From positions 248,001 through 312,000 of the forward strand of contig JADJSD010000001.1 of assembly GCA_016711875.1 (NCBI GenBank): DNA of 64,000 nt, given 5' to 3'. The stretch's first letter is position 1. Each line of letters opens with the position of its first letter. The position numbers and the translations under genes were made by a program. Of this stretch, positions 18,547 through 26,595 are shown piece by piece. Source of the stretch: Betaproteobacteria bacterium (GTDB lineage Bacteria > Pseudomonadota > Gammaproteobacteria > Burkholderiales > Usitatibacteraceae). Below the pieces are notes generated by a model. It was not told the origin of the DNA. It made no database searches and saw nothing but the letters and a program-made list of their open reading frames with translations.

Positions 18547-19516
18547 ATGAGCAACGCCGCGCCCGTCGCGATCACCGCCGGCGAACCGGCCGGCATCGGC
18601 CCCGACCTCTGCGCGATGCTTGCAGGTCGGACCTTCCCCCGCCCGATCGTCATCGTCGGCAGCCGCGCCGTCGTGGCCGAGCGCGCGCGCCTGCGCGGCC
18701 ACGCCTTCGACCCGCCGGCCTACGAACGCGGCAAGGCCGCCCGCGTGTCTTTCATCGACATGCCCGTCGCCGCGGCGGTGACGCCGGGGCGTCTCGATCC
18801 GGCCAACGCGCACCACGTGCTCGCCCTCCTGGATCGCGCCCTCGCCGGATGCGTCGAAGGCGAGTTCGGCGCGATGGTCACGGCCCCCGTGCAGAAGTCG
18901 ACGATCAACGAGGCCGGCGTGCCCTTCACCGGCCACACGGAGGTACCTGGCCGAGAAAACCGGCACGCCGCGCGTGGTGATGCTGCTCGTCGGCGGCGGC
19001 CTGCGCGTCGCGCTCGCCACCACCCACCTGCCCCTCGCGGCCGTGCCCGCGGCCATCACGCGGGAGTCGCTCGACGCGACGCTTCGCATCCTCGACAAGG
19101 ACCTGCGGCTTCGCTTCGGGATCGCCCGGCCGCGCATCCTCGTCGCCGGCCTCAATCCGCACGCGGGCGAATCGGGCCACCTGGGCCGCGAGGAAATCGA
19201 CGTCATCGCGCCGGTGATCGCCGCCCTCGTCGGCGAGGGCATGCGACTCGAGGGCCCCCTGCCGGCGGACACCCTCTTCACCCCGCGCGCGCTGGCCGGC
19301 GCCGACGCCGTGCTCGCGATGTTCCACGACCAGGGCCTGCCCGTGCTCAAGCACGCGGCCTTCGGGCACGCGGTCAACGTGACGCTGGGCCTGCCCGTCG
19401 TGCGCACGTCCGTGGACCACGGCACCGCGCTCGACCTCGCCGGATCGGGGGAAATCGACGCGGGAAGCCTCGAGGCGGCCGTCGCGCTCGCCATCGAACT
19501 CGACGCCCGGGCCTGA
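18547..19516 (+). CDS. pdxA: 4-hydroxythreonine-4-phosphate dehydrogenase (frameshifted as assembled)
   Basis: NAD-dependent step of pyridoxal-5-phosphate synthesis. The first frame reads AAPVAITAGEPAGIGPDLC through APVQKSTINEAGVPFTGHTE; then an extra G at 18942-18943 throws it out of frame. The other frame continues TGTPRVVMLLVGGGLRVALA to FHDQGLPVLKHAAFG and VRTSVDHGTALDLAG, the metal/active-site motifs. Dropping the G reads GHTEYLAEKTGTPR, exactly as in the family, and gives 322 aa. It follows surA by 34 nt and precedes rsmA by 2 nt. Confidence 0.92.
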
Positions 19517-19518
19517 CC

Positions 19519-20280
19519 ATGTTGCCGCGTCCCAAGAAGCGGCTCGGCCAGCACTTCCTCACGGACCGCCACTACCTCGATCGGATCGTGGGCGCCATCG
19601 CGCCCGCCCCGGGCGAGGCCATGCTGGAGATCGGCCCTGGGCCGGGGGCGCTCACGGAAAGACTCGCCGCGGTGGTGCGACCCCTGCACGTGGTGGAAAT
19701 CGATCGCGAGCTGGCGCATGCCCTTCGCGAGCGCTTCCCCCCCGACGTCGTGACGGTGCACGAGGGCGATGCGCTCGAGTTCGATCTCGGCCGGCTGCCG
19801 GAGGGACTGCGGGTCGTGGGCAACCTGCCCTACAACGTCTCCTCGCCACTGCTCTTCCATGTCGCGTCGTTCGCCGACCGGATCCGCGACTGCGTGTTCA
19901 TGCTCCAGAAGGAAGTGGTCGACCGCATGGCCGCCGAGCCGGACACGCCGGAGTACGGTCGCCTGTCGGTGATGCTGCAGGTCCGGTTCGCGATCGACCC
20001 GTGCTTTCGCGTTCCGCCGGGCGCCTTCTCGCCGCCACCCAAGGTCGACTCGGCGGTCGTTCGCCTGGTGCCGCTCGGGGCGGACCGCCCGCGCGCGAGC
20101 GACGAATCGCGCTTCGCGAATGTCGTGAAGGCGGCCTTCGCCCAGCGGCGCAAGACGCTGCGCAACGCCCTGCGGGGGCTCGTGGAACCCGAAGCCTTCG
20201 CCTCGGCCGGCATCGATCCGTCCCGAAGGGGCGAGACGCTGTCCGTGGCGGAGTTCATCGCCCTCGCCGTCACGTCCTGA
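19519..20280 (+). CDS. rsmA: 16S rRNA adenine-1518/1519 dimethyltransferase
   Basis: KsgA/RsmA dimethylates two adjacent adenines near the 3' end of 16S rRNA during small-subunit maturation. The 253-aa product starts MLPRPKKRLGQHFLTDRHYL and has the SAM motif LEIGPGPGALTERLA, the acidic VVEIDRELA, the catalytic NLPYNVSSPLLFH and FAQRRKTLRNALRG in the C-terminal RNA-binding part. The same frame runs open from pdxA because of the pdxA frameshift; it is not a fusion. Confidence 0.97.
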   Translation: MLPRPKKRLGQHFLTDRHYLDRIVGAIAPAPGEAMLEIGPGPGALTERLAAVVRPLHVVEIDRELAHALRERFPPDVVTVHEGDALEFDLGRLPEGLRVVGNLPYNVSSPLLFHVASFADRIRDCVFMLQKEVVDRMAAEPDTPEYGRLSVMLQVRFAIDPCFRVPPGAFSPPPKVDSAVVRLVPLGADRPRASDESRFANVVKAAFAQRRKTLRNALRGLVEPEAFASAGIDPSRRGETLSVAEFIALAVTS

Positions 20281-20318
20281 CGCACGGCGTCGTTCTTCCG
20301 GGTCCGCGCCGTCGCCGT

Positions 20319-20702
20319 CTAGGCGCGCTGGATGAACTCGATCTTGTAGCCGTCCGGATCCTCGACGAAGGCGATGACCGTGCTCCCGTGCTTCATCGGG
20401 CCGGCGGGCCGCGTGACCTTGCCGCCACGGGCCGCGACGTCCTCGCAGGCCTTGCCGGCGTCCGGTACCGCGACCGCGATGTGGCCGAAGGCGTTGCCGA
20501 GCTCGTAGGACTTCGTCTCCCAGTTGTGCGTCAGCTCGATCACGGCCCCTTCGGATTCCTCGCCGTAGCCCACGAACGCCAGCGTGAACTTGCCGTCCGG
20601 GTAGTCCTTGCGGCGCAGGACCTTCATGCCGAGCACCTCGGTGTAGAAGCGGATGGAGCGGTCCAGGTCGACGACCCGGAGCATGGTGTGGAGGATGCGC
20701 AT
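20319..20702 (-). CDS. gloA: Lactoylglutathione lyase (glyoxalase I)
   Basis: Isomerises the methylglyoxal-glutathione hemithioacetal to S-lactoylglutathione. The 127-aa vicinal-oxygen-chelate protein has all four metal ligands: H5 (RILHTMLRV), E56 (VIELTHNW), H74 (FGHIAV) and E122 (KIEFIQ). It is the bacterial short, Ni-type form. It lies last in the glyQ-glyS-gmhB-plsC-(YgjP-like)-gloA run, 10 nt after its neighbour, and faces rsmA. Confidence 0.96.
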   Translation of the reverse strand: MRILHTMLRVVDLDRSIRFYTEVLGMKVLRRKDYPDGKFTLAFVGYGEESEGAVIELTHNWETKSYELGNAFGHIAVAVPDAGKACEDVAARGGKVTRPAGPMKHGSTVIAFVEDPDGYKIEFIQRA

Positions 20703-20712
20703 CGGGATTCCC

Positions 20713-21441
20713 CTAGAAGGAACGGTAGAAGTGGTCTTTCGCCTCGAGCTCGTCGCGCAGGCGCCGGTAGTCCGGGCAGAGGCGTTCCACCTCGGCCCAG
20801 AAATCCCGCGAGTGATTCATGTGCCGCAGGTGCGCGAGCTCGTGGCACACGACGTAGTCGATGAGTTCCGGCCGCGCCTTCATCAGGCGCCAGGCGAGAC
20901 GGACCTCCCGCCGGCTGTTGCAGCTGCCCCAGCGCGAGCCGGCGGACGAGAGCATCACGCGCGGGGGCGCGAGCCCCGCGATGCGCGAGAAGACGAAGGC
21001 GCGATGGGCCAGGTGCGGCAGGGCCATGCGCTTGTACCAGGCGACGACGGCCTTCGCGACCGCCGACGCTTCGAGCGAGGGCGCGATCACCACGAGCGTG
21101 TCGCCTTCCTGGGCGACCGCGACGCGCCGGCCGGGCATGAGCCGCAGCGTGAGCTCCGCACCGAGCCACGGCACGAGCGCCCCTTCGGCCCACGAAGCCT
21201 CGGGCACCTGGCGCTCGCGCCAGATGGCCATCTTCTTCAGCACCCACGACTCGCTCTCGCGCACGAGGTGCTCGACGCGGTGGACGGGGATAGAGAGCGG
21301 CGCGCTCACGGTGAGCCCTTCCGCATCGACCTTGAGCCCCACCCCGCGACGGCCGCGGCGGCGCACCAGCGTGTAGTCCACGCGCTCGCCTCGCAGGTCG
21401 AGCGCGCGGGCCTCCCGGGAGGCGGCATCACGCGATCGCAT
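20713..21441 (-). CDS. YgjP-like (DUF45) metal-dependent hydrolase
   Basis: Predicted zinc metallopeptidase of the YgjP/DUF45 family, 242 aa. The C-terminal half has SRWGSCNSRREVRLAWRLM and the zinc site VVCHELAHLRHMNHSRDFW, with the first His at residue 200. The N-terminal half begins with the family-like VDYTLVRRRGRRGVGLKVD. Physiological substrates are not known. It overlaps the plsC 3' end by 14 nt. Placement with plsC, gmhB and glyQS is a common betaproteobacterial arrangement. Confidence 0.9.
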   Translation of the reverse strand: MRSRDAASREARALDLRGERVDYTLVRRRGRRGVGLKVDAEGLTVSAPLSIPVHRVEHLVRESESWVLKKMAIWRERQVPEASWAEGALVPWLGAELTLRLMPGRRVAVAQEGDTLVVIAPSLEASAVAKAVVAWYKRMALPHLAHRAFVFSRIAGLAPPRVMLSSAGSRWGSCNSRREVRLAWRLMKARPELIDYVVCHELAHLRHMNHSRDFWAEVERLCPDYRRLRDELEAKDHFYRSF

Positions 21442-22153
21442 AGCGCTCCGGATTGAGCCGCGTCATCTGCCCTTCGATCCACGCCTCGACTTCGCGGGTC
21501 ACTTCCAGCGGGTCGCGCCCATGCGCCTCGATGACCGGGCCGATCACGACGCGCACGGTGCCGGCGTGCTTGCGGAAGGCGTAGCGTCCCCAGAATTCTC
21601 CGGCGTTGTGCGCGATGGGCAGGATGGGCGTGCCGGTGCGCGCGGCGAGGGTCGCGCCACCGATGCCGTAGCGTCCCCGCCGGCCGACCGGCACGCGTGT
21701 GCCTTCCGGAAAAATCGTCACCCACAGGCCCTCGGCGATCCGCCGGGCGCCATGCTGCACGATCTGCTCGCGCGCCGCCTGGCCGCTGCTGCGGTCGATG
21801 GCGATCGAACGCACCGCGACGAGCCCCCAGCCGACGAACGGCAGCCACACGAGCTCACGCTTGATGATCCAGCACTGGTAGGGAAAGGTCGCCTCGAGGA
21901 AGACGGTCTCCCAGGCCGATTGGTGCTTGGCCATGATCACGGCGGGACCCGGGGGAATGTTCTCGCGGCCCTCGATCTCGTAGCGGATACCGCACGCGAT
22001 CTCGGTCCACCGGAGGATCCCGCGCGCCCATTCGCGCGCGAGCCGGAGCGCGGCGCGGGTGCTGAAGATCCCGGCAAGGGGCACCGCGATGCCGAAGAAC
22101 GAGGTGACGACCACGCCGCCCGCCAGGAAGATCGCGGAGCGGATCTCCGTCAT
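21428..22153 (-). CDS. plsC: 1-acyl-sn-glycerol-3-phosphate acyltransferase
   Basis: Membrane acyltransferase that makes phosphatidic acid. The 241-aa product has an N-terminal hydrophobic helix, motif I KHQSAWETVF (an H-x4-E variant of HxxxxD), motif II VAVRSIAIDRSSG and motif III FPEGTRVPVG. The HxxxxE variant is common in betaproteobacterial PlsC. The start overlaps the gmhB stop by 4 nt. Confidence 0.93.
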   Translation of the reverse strand: MTEIRSAIFLAGGVVVTSFFGIAVPLAGIFSTRAALRLAREWARGILRWTEIACGIRYEIEGRENIPPGPAVIMAKHQSAWETVFLEATFPYQCWIIKRELVWLPFVGWGLVAVRSIAIDRSSGQAAREQIVQHGARRIAEGLWVTIFPEGTRVPVGRRGRYGIGGATLAARTGTPILPIAHNAGEFWGRYAFRKHAGTVRVVIGPVIEAHGRDPLEVTREVEAWIEGQMTRLNPERYAIA

Positions 22154-22692
22154 TCGCGAGCCGCCACGATGTGGCGCGAGACCTCGGCGAGATCGGCGTA
22201 GACCTGCGTGCGCCGGGGCAGGCCACCTTCGGCCCGCGTCTTCTCACCCTTGCCGGTGAGGACCAGGATCGGCTGGCCCCCGACGGCCTCGGCGGCCTTC
22301 AGGTCGCGCATCGCGTCGCCCACGCAGGGCACGCCCTTCAGGTCCATGTGGTAGCGCGCCGCGATCTCCTCGTACATCCCGGTCCGCGGCTTTCGGCAGT
22401 TGCAGTTCTCGACGTCGGTGTGGGGGCAGAAGAACAGCGCGTCGATGCGCCCGCCCTGGCGGAAAACCAGCTCCATCATCTTGTCGTTCATCGCGTTGAA
22501 GGTCGCCATGTCGAAGAGGCCCCGGCCGATGCCCGACTGGTTGGTCGCCACCACGATCCGGTATCCGCCCTGGTGCAATCGCGCGATGGCCTCGATGGAG
22601 CCGGGGATCGGCTGCCACTCGGCCGGCGACTTGATGTACTTGTCGCTGTCCTGGTTGATGACGCCGTCGCGGTCGAGAATGATCAGCTTCAT
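22150..22692 (-). CDS. gmhB: D-glycero-beta-D-manno-heptose 1,7-bisphosphate 7-phosphatase
   Basis: HAD phosphatase of ADP-heptose synthesis for the LPS inner core. The 180-aa product starts KLIILDRDGVINQDSD (nucleophile Asp8, acid Asp10). It has VATNQSGIGRG, the structural zinc site FFCPHTDVENCNCRKP characteristic of GmhB, and CVGDAMRDLKAAEAVG. It follows glyS by 20 nt and overlaps plsC. Confidence 0.95.
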   Translation of the reverse strand: MKLIILDRDGVINQDSDKYIKSPAEWQPIPGSIEAIARLHQGGYRIVVATNQSGIGRGLFDMATFNAMNDKMMELVFRQGGRIDALFFCPHTDVENCNCRKPRTGMYEEIAARYHMDLKGVPCVGDAMRDLKAAEAVGGQPILVLTGKGEKTRAEGGLPRRTQVYADLAEVSRHIVAARE

Positions 22693-22712
22693 CGTCCCGT
22701 TCCCCTTCGCGC

Positions 22713-24809
22713 TCAGGCCGCCAGCCGCGAGATGTCGGCGACGCGGTTGAGCACCCGCTCGAGCCCGGTGAGCAGCGCGAGCCGGTTGGCCCGCACCGCG
22801 GGCTCCTCCGCGTTCACGAGCACCCTGTCGAAGAACGCGTCGACGTCGCCCCGGATGCTCGCCACGGCGAGCAGGGCCGCCCCGAAGTCGCCGCCCGCGA
22901 CGCTCGCCTCGACCTGCGGCGACAGGGCGGCGAGCGCGGCGTGCAGCCGGCGTTCCTCCTCCTGCATGAAGAGGTCCGGATCCACGCCGTCCGACCGCCC
23001 CGACTTCTCGAGGATGTTCTTCACGCGCTTGTTGGCCGCCGCGAGCGCTTCCGATTCCGGCAGCTTCGCAAAGGCGGCCACCGCCTCGAGGCGCGCTCGC
23101 AGCTCGTCGAATCGCGCCGGGCGCTGCGCCACGACGGCTTCCACCTGGTGGGTGGTGAAGCCCGACTCGCGCAGATAGCCGCGCAGGCGCTCGTAGACGA
23201 AGTCCTCGAGCGGGACAGCCGCCGCCGCGCCGAACGGCTCCAGGGCGTGCTTCACCAGCTCGTGGAAGTCGAGGTCGAGGCCGCGCTCGGCCAGGATGCG
23301 GATGACGCCCAGCGCGGCACGGCGAAGGCCGAACGGGTCCTTGTCGCCCGTGGGCACCTGCCCGATCGAGAAGAGCCCGGCGAGCGCGTCGAGGCGGTCG
23401 GCGAGGGCCACCGCGATGCTCACGTCGCCTTCGGGCAGCTTGTCGCCCGCGAAGCGCGGCCAGTAGTGCTGCTCGATGGCGCGCACGACGCTCGGCTCCT
23501 CGTCGTCGGCCAGCGCGTAGTACTTGCCCATGATCCCCTGCAACTCGGGGAACTCGCCCACCATGAGGGTTACCAGGTCGGCCTTCGCGAGGAGGGCCGC
23601 GCGATCCGCGTAAGGCATGCCCTTCGCCCCGCGAGGCAGGTTCGACTGGATGCGCGTCGCGAGCTTGCGCAGTCGCTCCACGCGCTCGCCCAGCGTGCCG
23701 AGCTTGCCGTGGTAGACGATGGCCGCGAGCTGCGGCACGCGATCGGCGAGCTTCGTCCTGCGATCGGTCTCGAAGAAGAAGCGAGCGTCCGCCAGGCGCG
23801 GGCGCACCACGCGCTCGTTGCCCTGCACGATGCGGGAGGGGTCGGCCGGCCGCAGGTTGGAGACGATGAGGAACTTCTCGGTGAGCCTTCCCTCGCCATC
23901 GAAGAGCGGGAAATACTTCTGGTTCTGGCGCATCGTGAGGACGAGGCATTCGGCGGGCACGTCGAGGAACTCGCGCTCGAAGCGGCCGGTGAACACCTTC
24001 GGCCGCTCGACGAGCGCCGTCACCTCGTCGAGCAGCGCGTCGACGTCGGCCACCGGCCCGAGTCCCGCCCCCTCCCGTGCCGCGGCCGCCTCGAGCTGCG
24101 AGAGGATTTCCGCGCGGCGCTCGGCGAACGAGGCGATGACCGCGCCTTCCGCCGCGAGCCGGCCGGCGTACTCGTCCGCGTGGGCGAGCTCGATGTCGCG
24201 CGCACCCTCGAAACGGTGGCCGTGGGTGGTTCGGCCGGCCGCGAGGCCGAGCGCCTTCACGGGAACGACCGTGTCGCCATGCAGGGCCACCAGGCCATGG
24301 GCCGGGCGCACGAACTGGACGGTGGTGCTGCCGTCGGCGAGCTGGTAGCTCATCACCTTCGGAATCGGCAGCCCCGCGATCGCCTCGTCCAGTGCCGCTT
24401 GCAGGCCCTCGGCGAGCGGCGTGGACGGAACGGTGGAATCGGCGAAGAGCGTCTCGGCCTTGCCATCCACGCGCCGCTTGAGCTTCGCCGGATCGATGCC
24501 GGCGAGGCCGGCGGCGGCCAGCTTCTTCACGAGCGCGGGGGTGGGTTGGCCGTCCGGCGAAAGGCCCACCGCCACGGGCATCAACTTCACCTCGATGGCG
24601 CGCGGCTGCGTGGCCGGGGCGACGCCGGCAACGGCGGCGGCCAGGCGGCGAGGCGTCGCATAGACCGCGACCGGAGCGCCTTCGGCGACGAAGCCGCGCT
24701 TGCGAAGGCCGGCCTCGAGGCCGGCGGCGAATGCCTCGCCCAGCCGACCGAGGGCCTTCGGGGGGAGCTCCTCGGTGAAGAGCTCGACCAGCAGGGTCTT
24801 CGCGCTCAT
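22713..24809 (-). CDS. glyS: Glycine--tRNA ligase beta subunit
   Basis: Large subunit of the bacterial alpha2-beta2 glycyl-tRNA synthetase. ATG 24809 (MSAKTLLVELFTEELPPKAL) gives 698 aa. Characteristic stretches are QFVRPAHGLVALHGD, THGHRFEG, LTMRQNQKYFPLFD, GNERVVRPRLADARFFFETD, HGKLGTLGERVERL, LVTLMVGEFPELQGIMG and PFGLRRAALGVIRIL. The C-terminal anticodon-binding domain is present. The start overlaps the glyQ stop by 4 nt. The open frame continues upstream only as a shadow of glyQ. Confidence 0.97.
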   Translation of the reverse strand: MSAKTLLVELFTEELPPKALGRLGEAFAAGLEAGLRKRGFVAEGAPVAVYATPRRLAAAVAGVAPATQPRAIEVKLMPVAVGLSPDGQPTPALVKKLAAAGLAGIDPAKLKRRVDGKAETLFADSTVPSTPLAEGLQAALDEAIAGLPIPKVMSYQLADGSTTVQFVRPAHGLVALHGDTVVPVKALGLAAGRTTHGHRFEGARDIELAHADEYAGRLAAEGAVIASFAERRAEILSQLEAAAAREGAGLGPVADVDALLDEVTALVERPKVFTGRFEREFLDVPAECLVLTMRQNQKYFPLFDGEGRLTEKFLIVSNLRPADPSRIVQGNERVVRPRLADARFFFETDRRTKLADRVPQLAAIVYHGKLGTLGERVERLRKLATRIQSNLPRGAKGMPYADRAALLAKADLVTLMVGEFPELQGIMGKYYALADDEEPSVVRAIEQHYWPRFAGDKLPEGDVSIAVALADRLDALAGLFSIGQVPTGDKDPFGLRRAALGVIRILAERGLDLDFHELVKHALEPFGAAAAVPLEDFVYERLRGYLRESGFTTHQVEAVVAQRPARFDELRARLEAVAAFAKLPESEALAAANKRVKNILEKSGRSDGVDPDLFMQEEERRLHAALAALSPQVEASVAGGDFGAALLAVASIRGDVDAFFDRVLVNAEEPAVRANRLALLTGLERVLNRVADISRLAA

Positions 24810-25714
24810 GCCGCGCCCTCCTTCGCCAGCATCGGGAAGCCCAGCCGCTCGCGCGATTCGTAGTACGCCAGCGCCACCGCCTTCGCGAGGGCCCGGATGC
24901 GTCCGATGTAGGCCGCGCGCTCGGTCACCGAGATGGCCCCGCGCGCATCGAGCAGGTTGAAGGCGTGCGCCGCCTTGAGCACCTGCTCGTAGGCCGGCAG
25001 CGCGAGCTGCTGCGCCATGAGGTGCTTCGCGCCCTTCTCGTGGTCGCCGAAGTGGCGGAAGAGCGACTCGGTGTCGGATTGCTCGAAGTTGTAGGTGGAC
25101 TGCTCCACTTCGTTCTGGTGGTACACGTCGCGGTACGTGAGCCGGCGGGTGCGCCCGCCTTCGGGCCATTCGGTCCACACGAGGTCGTACACGTTGTCCA
25201 CGCCCTGCAGGTACATGGCGAGTCGCTCCAGCCCGTAGGTGATCTCGCCGGTGATGGGCTTGCAGTCGAGGCCGCCCACCTGCTGGAAGTAGGTGAACTG
25301 CGTGATCTCCATGCCGTTCATCCAGACCTCCCAGCCCAGGCCCCAGGCGCCGAGGGTCGGGTTCTCCCAGTCGTCCTCCACGAAGCGCACGTCGTTCGCC
25401 TTGAGGTCGAAGCCCAGGGCCTCGAGGGAGCCGAGGTAGAGCTCGAGGATGTCCGGCGGCGAGGGCTTCAGCACGACCTGGTACTGGTAGTAGTGCTGCA
25501 GGCGGTTCGGGTTCTCGCCGTAGCGGCCGTCCTTCGGGCGGCGCGAGGGCTGCACGTAGGCGGCACGCCAGGGCTCGGGCCCCAGGGAGCGCAGGAACGT
25601 GGCCGTGTGCGAAGTGCCGGCGCCCACCTCCATGTCGTAGGGCTGCAGGATGGCGCAGCCGCGGCTGGCCCAGTAGCCCTGGAGGCGAAGGAGGATGTCC
25701 TGGAAGGTGATCAT
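24806..25714 (-). CDS. glyQ: Glycine--tRNA ligase alpha subunit
   Basis: Catalytic subunit for glycine activation. I place the start at ATG 25714 (MITFQDILLRLQGYW), giving 302 aa, the usual size; an in-frame ATG at 25900 would add an unconserved 62 residues. Signature stretches are GCAILQPYDMEVGAGTSHTA, PNRLQHYYQYQVVLKPSP, VEDDWENPTLGAWGLGWEVW and YGLERLAMYLQG. It is the first gene of glyQ-glyS-gmhB-plsC-(YgjP-like)-gloA. Confidence 0.97.
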   Translation of the reverse strand: MITFQDILLRLQGYWASRGCAILQPYDMEVGAGTSHTATFLRSLGPEPWRAAYVQPSRRPKDGRYGENPNRLQHYYQYQVVLKPSPPDILELYLGSLEALGFDLKANDVRFVEDDWENPTLGAWGLGWEVWMNGMEITQFTYFQQVGGLDCKPITGEITYGLERLAMYLQGVDNVYDLVWTEWPEGGRTRRLTYRDVYHQNEVEQSTYNFEQSDTESLFRHFGDHEKGAKHLMAQQLALPAYEQVLKAAHAFNLLDARGAISVTERAAYIGRIRALAKAVALAYYESRERLGFPMLAKEGAA

Positions 25715-25791
25715 GTCGGTTCTGGTCGGGGAAGCGCCCCGGGAAGCCGGACATTTTACGGGCTTCGCCGAGGAGCCGTGAGGCCCATTGC

Positions 25792-25797
25792 TATAAT
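25792..25797 (+). promoter_or_regulatory. Extended -10 (TGC-TATAAT) of the methyltransferase gene, leaderless
   Basis: A perfect TATAAT with an upstream TGC, followed by only 7 nt before ATG 25805. The transcript would start at the start codon, and no ribosome site can fit. Confidence 0.5.
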
Positions 25798-25804
25798 CCG
25801 CCGC

Positions 25805-26595
25805 ATGACCGGGATCGCCGAGAACACGCCGCCGCTCGAGGTGGGCCAGACCGTCTGGGAACGCTTCCTCGGCCCGGGCGCGGTCAACGTCGCTTACCAC
25901 GAGGCCTACAACGAGTCGCTCATCGCCATCCTGAAGCGCCCGCCGGCGCGCGTTCTGAGCTGGGCTGCTCCGCCGGCCGGCTGGGCCAGGTCTTCCGCGA
26001 GAAGTTTCCCGGCGTGCACATCACGGGCATCGAGATGGACCCGCAGGCGGCCGCGGTCGCCCGCACGCGGATGGACAAGTTGATCGAGGCGAAGCTGGAG
26101 GACATCGACTTCGCCGCCGAGGGGATCGCGCCGGGCAGCATCGACACCTTCGTCGCCGGGGACGTGCTCGAGCACCTCTACGACCCCTGGCGCGCCCTGA
26201 CGCGCGTTCGCCCGCTCCTCACGCCCGACGCGCAGCTCTCCGTGAGCATCCCGAACATCCGCAATCTCTCGGTGCACGCGATGCTGCACAACGAGGGGTC
26301 CTGGCGCTACGAGGGGCATGGCCTGCTGGACATCACGCACATCCGCTTCTTCACGCTTCGCGACATCGTGCAGATGATGAACGAGACCGGCTACGACGTG
26401 CTGGACGTGCGCTCCAACATCGACGGCCAGTACCACGACTTCTTCCGCGCCAACCGCGAGAAGGCGTCCGTCAACCTGCAGGTGGGCAAGCTCAAGCTCG
26501 AGAACCTCACGCCCGCCGAACTCCAGGAGTACTGCACCAAGCAGTTCATCGTCCTGGGCCGGCCGCGGGCCTCCGCGGCCAACGACGCCGCCTGA
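25805..26595 (+). CDS. Class I SAM-dependent methyltransferase (frameshifted as assembled)
   Basis: Methyltransferase of unknown substrate, about 263 aa after correction. The N-terminal part ends ILKRPPARVL, and the other frame continues from GQVFREKFPGVHITGIEMDP. One missing G near 25957 hides the SAM motif, which then reads RVLELGCSAGRLG. Other landmarks are FVAGDVLEHLYDPWRAL, SVSIPNIRNLS and GLLDITHIRFFTLRDI. These resemble methyltransferases found beside sugar and surface-glycan genes, but no such neighbours exist here. Its 3' end overlaps the lnt 3' end by 50 nt on opposite strands. Confidence 0.85.

Noticed and set aside
18547..20280. Apparent PdxA-RsmA fusion
   Set aside because: The pdxA frameshift lets the frame run into rsmA; each gene has a clear own end or start.
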